Origin: Nocardioides turkmenicus
GTDB taxonomy: Bacteria; Actinomycetota; Actinomycetes; Propionibacteriales; Nocardioidaceae
Assembly (NCBI RefSeq): GCF_011045035.1
Contig: NZ_JAALAA010000004.1
Location: 124,001-188,000, forward strand
Direction of reading: 5' to 3'
DNA length: 64,000 nt
Shown here: piece after piece, positions 59,302 to 64,000 of the stretch
Layout of the letters: each line of letters opens with the position of its first letter
How positions within the stretch are numbered: position 1 is the first letter of the stretch
Made by a program: the position numbers and the translations under genes
The notes under the pieces: model-generated
The model's input: only the letters and a program-made list of their open reading frames with translations
What the model was told of the DNA's origin: nothing
Databases searched by the model: none

Positions 59302-60909
59302 GTGACAGACATTTCTGCCAAGCCTGAGAAGGCGCCGGACGATCACCTCGACAAGAGCGTGCTCATCGTCGCAGGCGTCGTCGTGCTCGGATCGATCATG
59401 TCGATCCTCGACATCACCGTTGTCTCCGTCGCACTGGAGACGTTCCAGCGCGAGTTCGACGCCACCTCTGCCGAGGTCGCCTGGACGATGACCGGCTACA
59501 CCCTCGCCCTGGCGACGGTGATCCCGCTGACCGGATGGGCAGCCGACCGGTTCGGCACCAAACGCCTCTACATGACCGCGATCGTGCTGTTCGCGCTCGG
59601 GTCGGCGCTGTGTGCGCTGGCCACCTCGCTGCCGATGCTGGTCGCCTTCCGGGTGATCCAGGGCCTCGGCGGCGGCATGCTGATGCCGCTCGGCATGACG
59701 ATCCTGACCCGCGCCGCCGGACCCGAGCGGGTCGGCCGCGTGATGGCGATCCTCGGCGTACCGATGCTTCTCGGCCCCATCCTCGGGCCCATCATCGGTG
59801 GCGCGCTGATCGACTCCGCCTCCTGGCACTGGATCTTCCTGATCAACATCCCGATCGGCGTCGTCGCCCTCGTGTACGCCTGGCGCGCGCTGCCCAAGGA
59901 CCACGTCGAGCCGTCGCAGTCCTTCGACTTCCTCGGCATGGTGCTGCTGTCGCCGGGTCTGGCGCTGTTCCTCTACGGCGTCTCCTCGATCCCCGAGGCC
60001 GGCACGATCCTCGACACCAAGGTGCTCGCCTTCATGGTCGCCGGCCTGGTGCTGATCGCCGCGTTCGTCCCGTGGGCGCTGTCGCCGCGCAACGACCACC
60101 CGCTGATCGACGTACGCCTCTTCGGCAACAAGGAGCTCACCGTTGCGGTGATCACCCTGTCGATCTTCGCGATGGCGTTCTTCGGCGCCTCGCTGCTCTT
60201 CCCGCTCTACTACCAGCAGGTACGCGGCGAGGACGCCCTCCACGCCGGCCTGCTGCTGGCTCCGCAGGGTCTGGGCGCGATGGTCACGATGCCGCTCGCC
60301 GGCATGCTCGCCGACCGCACCGGCCCCGGCAAGATCGTCCTCGGCGGTCTCACCACGATCGCGGTGGGCATGTTCATGTTCTCGCGGCTCGACGACACCA
60401 CGCCCTACTGGTACCTCCTCGTGTCCCTGTTCATCATGGGACTCGGCATGGGCGCGACGATGATGCCGACCTTCGCCGCCGCCCAGGCGACGCTGCGCGA
60501 GCACACCATCGCCCGCGGTACGACCCTGGTGAACATCGTCCAGCAGGTCGCCGCCTCCGCCGGCACCGCGCTCTTCTCGGTGCTGCTCACCAACGCCCTG
60601 TCCGGCAAGGAGTCGATCTCCGCTGCGGACGACCTCGCCGACAAGCTCGGGGTCCCGGCGGCCGGTCTGGAGAAGTTCATGTCCGACCCGGCCAACCAGC
60701 AGAAGGTCGGTGAGGCCGCTGCTTCTCTGGGTCTCGACCCGGCCAAGCTGCCGGAGGTCTTCAAGGCGATCCCGGTCGAGATGGCCGAGGCCTTCTCCAC
60801 CACCTTCGTGATCGCTGCGATCCTGGTGCTCGCCACGCTCATCCCTGCGTGGTTCCTGCCCAAGAGCAAGGCCGAGCACGGAGCCGCCGCTCCGACGGTC
60901 CTCCACTGA
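59302..60909 (+). CDS. MFS multidrug exporter, DHA2 (EmrB/QacA) family
   Basis: A 535-residue transporter with about 14 hydrophobic helices. Motifs: LDITVVSVALETFQREF in helix 1, GWAADRFGTKRLYM (motif A), the motif-C-like GVPMLLGPILGPIIGGAL, and INIPIGVVALVYAWRALP. Exports amphiphilic drugs or toxic compounds with proton gradient; a specific substrate is not evident. The GTG at 59302 is used since it follows a TAGGCT -10 element at leaderless distance and avoids overlap with the molybdopterin-domain gene. Confidence 0.9.
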   Translation: MTDISAKPEKAPDDHLDKSVLIVAGVVVLGSIMSILDITVVSVALETFQREFDATSAEVAWTMTGYTLALATVIPLTGWAADRFGTKRLYMTAIVLFALGSALCALATSLPMLVAFRVIQGLGGGMLMPLGMTILTRAAGPERVGRVMAILGVPMLLGPILGPIIGGALIDSASWHWIFLINIPIGVVALVYAWRALPKDHVEPSQSFDFLGMVLLSPGLALFLYGVSSIPEAGTILDTKVLAFMVAGLVLIAAFVPWALSPRNDHPLIDVRLFGNKELTVAVITLSIFAMAFFGASLLFPLYYQQVRGEDALHAGLLLAPQGLGAMVTMPLAGMLADRTGPGKIVLGGLTTIAVGMFMFSRLDDTTPYWYLLVSLFIMGLGMGATMMPTFAAAQATLREHTIARGTTLVNIVQQVAASAGTALFSVLLTNALSGKESISAADDLADKLGVPAAGLEKFMSDPANQQKVGEAAASLGLDPAKLPEVFKAIPVEMAEAFSTTFVIAAILVLATLIPAWFLPKSKAEHGAAAPTVLH

Positions 60910-61748
60910 TCCGCGCACGCGCACGTACGCAGGGCCGGGCTGCCGTTGGCAGCCCGGCCCTCGTCGCACTTGTCGGATTGTTCGCCTTGGCGGGTTGCGG
61001 CTCGCCGTCGGTCGCCCTGCCCCCGACCGACGGCGTCTTCGACTACCAGCTGGGTGGGCTTGCCGACCGGCTGACCGACGGCACCCCGATCGACGTGGTC
61101 GTCCGCGACGCCACCGCCCAACCCCTCGAGGGCGCCTACAACGTCTGCTACGTCAACGGCTTCCAGACCCAGCCCGGCGCCGACTGGTCCGACCATCCGG
61201 CGGCGCTGCTCCGCGACGCCTCCGGCAATCCCGTACGCGACCCCGACTGGCCCGACGAGATCGTCCTCGACCCCTCCACCGCCACTGCCCGTTCGTCGAT
61301 CCTCGAGATGGTCGGTCCGGCCATCGAGAGCTGCGCCCAGTCGGGCTTCGACGCCGTCGAGATCGACAACCTCGACACCTGGACCCGCTTCGACTCGATC
61401 TCGCGCGACGGCGCCTTCGCCCTGGCCTCCGCCTATGTGACCGCCGCTCACGACCTCGGCCTGGCGATCGCCCAGAAGAACGCAGCCGAGGCCGCCCGCA
61501 CCGCCCACGACGACCTCGGCTTCGACTTCGCCGTCGTTGAGGAGTGCGGCGCCTACTCCGAGTGCGCCGCCTACACCGACGTCTACGGCCCGCACGTGCT
61601 CCAGATCGAGTACCCCGACTCCCTCGCCGAAGCCGGCCACTCCTTCGCCGACGTCTGCGCCGACCCCCACCACGCCCCGCTCACCATCCTCCGCGACCGT
61701 GATCTCGTGGGGCAGGACGATGCGGCGTACGTCTATGAGGCCTGCTGA
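60907..61748 (+). CDS. Lipoprotein, GH114 (endo-alpha-1,4-polygalactosaminidase-like)
   Basis: A putative lipoprotein of the GH114 TIM-barrel family: a signal with lipobox FALAGC, then PPTDGVFDYQLGG, NVCYVNGFQTQPGADW, GFDAVEIDNLDTW with a catalytic-type Asp, and DFAVVEECGAYSEC. GH114 enzymes degrade polygalactosamine. The start is a problem: no ATG, GTG or TTG lies at the right distance. A CTG at 60907 (overlapping the TGA of the exporter gene as CTGA) would give a normal 30-residue signal; a GTG at 60849 would overlap the exporter by 61 bp. I give the former with reserve. A 13-bp hairpin lies within the signal-peptide region. Confidence 0.75.
60932..60960. terminator. 13-bp perfect hairpin inside the lipoprotein 5' region
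   Basis: GGGCCGGGCTGCC (60932-60944), loop GTT, GGCAGCCCGGCCC (60948-60960). It looks like the terminator of the exporter gene yet lies in the signal-peptide frame of the next gene. It may hinder read-through or ribosome access. Confidence 0.5.
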
Positions 61749-61853
61749 CGCATCACGCGTCACATCGGCTAGTTGCCCCAACCTCGAGACCCGGAACTGA
61801 ACTCGCAAGCCTCCGCACCCAGCCAGGGCAACACCTCCTCCTAAGGTGGCAAC

Positions 61854-62375
61854 GTGACCGCACTTCCACAGACGGCGAAGTTCTACGAAGCCGTACGCCA
61901 GGAGCTGACCGGGACTCCGCACGTCCTCACCCCGACACAGCAGGGTTCGATCTGGCGCTCGACCTCGTGAACGCCAAGTGGTTTGCCACCTTCAACAAGG
62001 CCGGCCTGAGATCGTCGTACGTCCACCACGTCGCTGTCGCGCCGAGACCTATCGAATCCTCAACGACGAGATCACCTTCCAGTGTCGTGCTGGCGTTCCC
62101 ACGGGGTTCCGCTACGAACGCGTCCAGGGGCGACTGACCGAGGTCGGGTTCAAGAAGTCTTGGGGGATCAGAGAGAGCGGCGAGTTCAGCCAGATCACGG
62201 ACTACACGTTCAACTCCGCAGAAGGACGCAGACTCATCCGGAGAGCCGCCAACTCGCTGGGGCTCAAGGAGAAAATGCCGGCTACCATGGTGATCGGCCC
62301 GGTCTTCGCCATCATCGGTGGCCTCGGGCCGTGTCCACGCTGGTCATCCTCGGAACGGTCTTCCTAGCCAGTTAG
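61854..62375 (+). pseudogene. Decayed gene for a small protein with C-terminal membrane helix
   Basis: Pieces of one protein appear in successive frames. GTG 61854 starts a frame reading TALPQTAKFYEAVRQELTG and HVLTPTQQG. After about 61945 the frame shifts to FDLALDLVNAKWFATFNKAGL; after about 62000-62040 to AETYRILNDEITFQCRAGVPTGFRYERVQGRLTEVGFKKSW; and around 62330 again, to VSTLVILGTVFLAS. Each piece reads as normal coding sequence, so at least three indels disrupt one gene. The intact protein would be about 170 residues with a C-terminal hydrophobic anchor. I do not recognise the family. Confidence 0.7.
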
Positions 62376-62433
62376 TGCCCTCCCGCCCGCGCGGCCATGA
62401 TCCTCGGGGCTGAAGCAGACCTCAACGACGTAG

Positions 62434-63333
62434 CTAATTCGATGACAAACTAACCGCGATCGGTGATATCCCTGACCCGAAGTCGAAGGTCACCTCGCTT
62501 GGCATGTTCGGAGCAACAAACACGAGCCTGCGCACTCCGCCTGACGGACTCGCCAGCTCACGTCCGACCTTCTGTCCGATACGTACGGTCGCCCCGCCAT
62601 CGATATCAGCGTCGACCACGACCCACGTCTGACCATCCGGCGCCCAGCCCAACGAAGTGATGTACGGCAGAACATGCACGGCCCGCACGCCGCACTCGTG
62701 CGTAAGGGCTGCTTCCTTCGGCTCGAACGCTTTGGCAGGGCATCGCCTGTCGAATGTCGTCGACGCTGCCGCAAGGTCTTTCAACTGCTCACCCTGGTTG
62801 CCCTCGACCACACCGGTGTCGAGCTCGACACGTTGCGTCACACCGTCATACTCCACCTGCAGGACCGACGGATCCTTCGCACCCACGACCAATCCCTGAT
62901 ACCACTGCGACGGCACCTCTGACGGAAGCGCAATTTCCTCTTCACCATCAAGGAGCGAGAAGGAAGGCTCAGGGAGTGACTCCAGGGTCTGATCTTCTAG
63001 GAGTACGTCCCGGCCCTCTGAACTCGAATGGGGCTGAAGTTTCCAAGCTATGCCAACCATCTTCGTCCCGGCCCGGGGCCTCAGGTCACCCGAGTCGGTG
63101 ACCACGCTGCCTATCGCAGGGCTCACCTTCAACGTCAATACCCCGGTCGGGAGACCCACCTGAGCTTCACGGCCACCGCTGATCTGCTCCGGCGACACCT
63201 CTTCGACCTGACCTTCACCCACTCCTTGACCAGAATCATCCGGGCTTGAGGAGCACGAGGTGAGCACTAGCCCGGCCAGCACAGAGGCAGCAATCGACCA
63301 CGTCGCGATCCATCGAGTCGTCATCGATCTCAT
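62434..63333 (-). CDS. Putative lipoprotein of unknown function
   Basis: A 299-residue lipoprotein. A positively charged signal with lipobox LTSC precedes a Ser/Asp/Glu-rich tether and a domain containing VGIAWKLQPHSSSEGRD, QWYQGLVVGAKDPSVLQVEYDGVTQRVEL and two Cys residues (RRCPAKAF, THECGVRAV). No family recognised. Its ATG overlaps the stop of the WXG-type gene (ATGA), so both are probably in one transcript; a later in-frame ATG at 63321 also fits. Visibly lower GC than the rest of the window. Confidence 0.8.
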   Translation of the reverse strand: MRSMTTRWIATWSIAASVLAGLVLTSCSSSPDDSGQGVGEGQVEEVSPEQISGGREAQVGLPTGVLTLKVSPAIGSVVTDSGDLRPRAGTKMVGIAWKLQPHSSSEGRDVLLEDQTLESLPEPSFSLLDGEEEIALPSEVPSQWYQGLVVGAKDPSVLQVEYDGVTQRVELDTGVVEGNQGEQLKDLAAASTTFDRRCPAKAFEPKEAALTHECGVRAVHVLPYITSLGWAPDGQTWVVVDADIDGGATVRIGQKVGRELASPSGGVRRLVFVAPNMPSEVTFDFGSGISPIAVSLSSN

Positions 63334-64000
63334 CGATCAGTGATCCTCCAGTTATCGTCATTCTTATAGACACTGGAAGCAAGACCGTCGGGTTCCGGCC
63401 ACTTGGATTGGTCGAGCGCAACGTCTCCGCCCGTGAGCTCGGTCCACGCCATGAATCCGGAATTACGGCCCTGGATACTCACCTCACGCATCGCAGTGAC
63501 GACGGCGTTGAGGAAATTGACCCCATCAACAATCACACCAACGGGGGCCGTCACCGCGGCGGTCGGAAGCTTTGTAATTTCAATATCACCAACAAGCGTG
63601 TCCGCAACATCAGCAACCAAGGCAACCAGTGCCTGAATCACGTCAGACCAGCACTGCTGAATCATCTCTGCTGCGTCAGCCATCAAGTGCGCCGCTGACC
63701 CCATCTTTGATGCCATCACCTTCATTGCGTCACCCTGTTGACGCGCGACCCCTTTGTAAGCAGTGAAGGCTCGGCCCTCCCAATAGATCTCCAAGGAGTC
63801 GGTCTTCTGCGCAACGTCAAACCCGGCGTCACCCAGTGCGCTTTGACCGGCCTGATAACCGGCACCCAGGCTCATTAGCTTTTCAGGGTTTCCAAAGATT
63901 CCATCGATGCATGCCTGCATGGCTTCCACGAGCTTCTTGTGAGCTGCCCACAATTGCTCAAGTAGGTCGCCAAGTTTTCCGTCGAGCCAGTCTTTGATAA
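63330..64000 (-). CDS. WXG-type (ESX/type VII-like) protein, partial, start outside the window
   Basis: The frame is open to the right edge; 222 residues are visible and the true start lies beyond 64000. It contains a helical region LMSLGAGYQAGQSALGDAGFDVAQ, a WXG-like turn LEIYWEGRAFTAYKGVARQQGDAM, a further helix and a hydrophobic segment (VIQALVALVADVADTLVG), and a C-terminal tail. This resembles the N-terminal domain of proteins exported by type VII (ESX) secretion, often polymorphic toxins. No secretion genes lie within the window. The downstream lipoprotein is coupled to it. Only about 46 nt separate the TTG at 63953 from the window edge, and the frame runs through it. Confidence 0.65.
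   Translation of the reverse strand, partial: IKDWLDGKLGDLLEQLWAAHKKLVEAMQACIDGIFGNPEKLMSLGAGYQAGQSALGDAGFDVAQKTDSLEIYWEGRAFTAYKGVARQQGDAMKVMASKMGSAAHLMADAAEMIQQCWSDVIQALVALVADVADTLVGDIEITKLPTAAVTAPVGVIVDGVNFLNAVVTAMREVSIQGRNSGFMAWTELTGGDVALDQSKWPEPDGLASSVYKNDDNWRITDR

Overview
The window is a very GC-rich piece of actinobacterial chromosome. Codon use full of CGT-ACG pairs, many GTG starts, ATGA/GTGA/TGATG gene overlaps, a LexA box of the mycobacterial TCGAAC-N4-GTTCGA type and TANNNT -10 elements set directly before start codons point to a Propionibacteriales organism, most likely Nocardioides or a close relative. This placement is an inference from style; no 16S rRNA gene or other marker is present. 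I saw no tRNA, rRNA, CRISPR array or insertion sequence. Most of the window is ordinary core and housekeeping chromosome; the right end (about 61.8-64 kb) is lower in GC, holds a decayed gene and runs into a WXG-type gene.

Layout. 1-9.7 kb: the start of an ECF42-type sigma factor with its DGPF/YCII partner, an EntS-like exporter, a dehalogenase-like hydrolase, a Tat-exported phosphatase coupled to a GT2 glycosyltransferase, the pseudouridine catabolic pair psuG-psuK, an FMN 2-hydroxyacid oxidase and a TetR regulator. 9.7-16.3 kb: a sterol-desaturase-family gene with a large TetR operator, a serS operon carrying two HAD phosphatases and a GNAT enzyme, and a secreted RTX-repeat protein. 16.4-24.1 kb: a PAP2-diacylglycerol kinase fusion, a hairpin-rich noncoding region that looks like a small RNA with C-rich loops, pheA followed by larB-larC, a GDT1 cation exporter and arginine deiminase. 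23.7-25.1 kb: a cyclic-nucleotide-binding protein coupled to a class III adenylate cyclase. 25-36 kb: an AraC/GyrI regulator, a SEC-C protein, GDPD, an SDR, a lytic transglycosylase, an MDR reductase and a complete glycine betaine/choline-type ABC importer (four genes). 36-46.5 kb: a TetR regulator divergent from a frameshifted membrane gene and a flavoprotein disulfide reductase, a secreted gluzincin protease, an AAA ATPase, an SOS-boxed Fpg/Nei glycosylase, rhodanese, aat and EcsC. 46.5-50 kb: two paralogous sulfotransferase-like genes around an unrecognised gene. 50-55 kb: a leucine-catabolism operon (methylcrotonyl-CoA carboxylase beta and alpha, HMG-CoA lyase) with its TetR regulator and an 11-bp-arm operator. 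55-64 kb: a SNF2 helicase with a SWIM-finger partner, a molybdopterin-domain protein, a DHA2 exporter, a GH114-like lipoprotein, a multiply frameshifted pseudogene, a lipoprotein and the start of an ESX/WXG gene.

Themes. (1) Regulatory DNA is easy to read: near-perfect operators, a perfect SOS box, a perfect CRP/GlxR box (41647-41662) and a near-perfect one ahead of the cNMP/cyclase pair. (2) About ten genes appear to be leaderless, and pheA and its divergent DUF4446 neighbour share interlocked -10 elements. (3) A long palindromic repeat occurs three times (21.7, 26.1 and 36.0 kb), once providing the last codons of larC; a different short REP-like sequence lies in frame inside the SNF2 gene. 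(4) The best candidate for an undescribed element is the 18.1-18.5 kb intergenic region: two DosR-like boxes and four strong hairpins, three with C-rich loops, the last with a T run.
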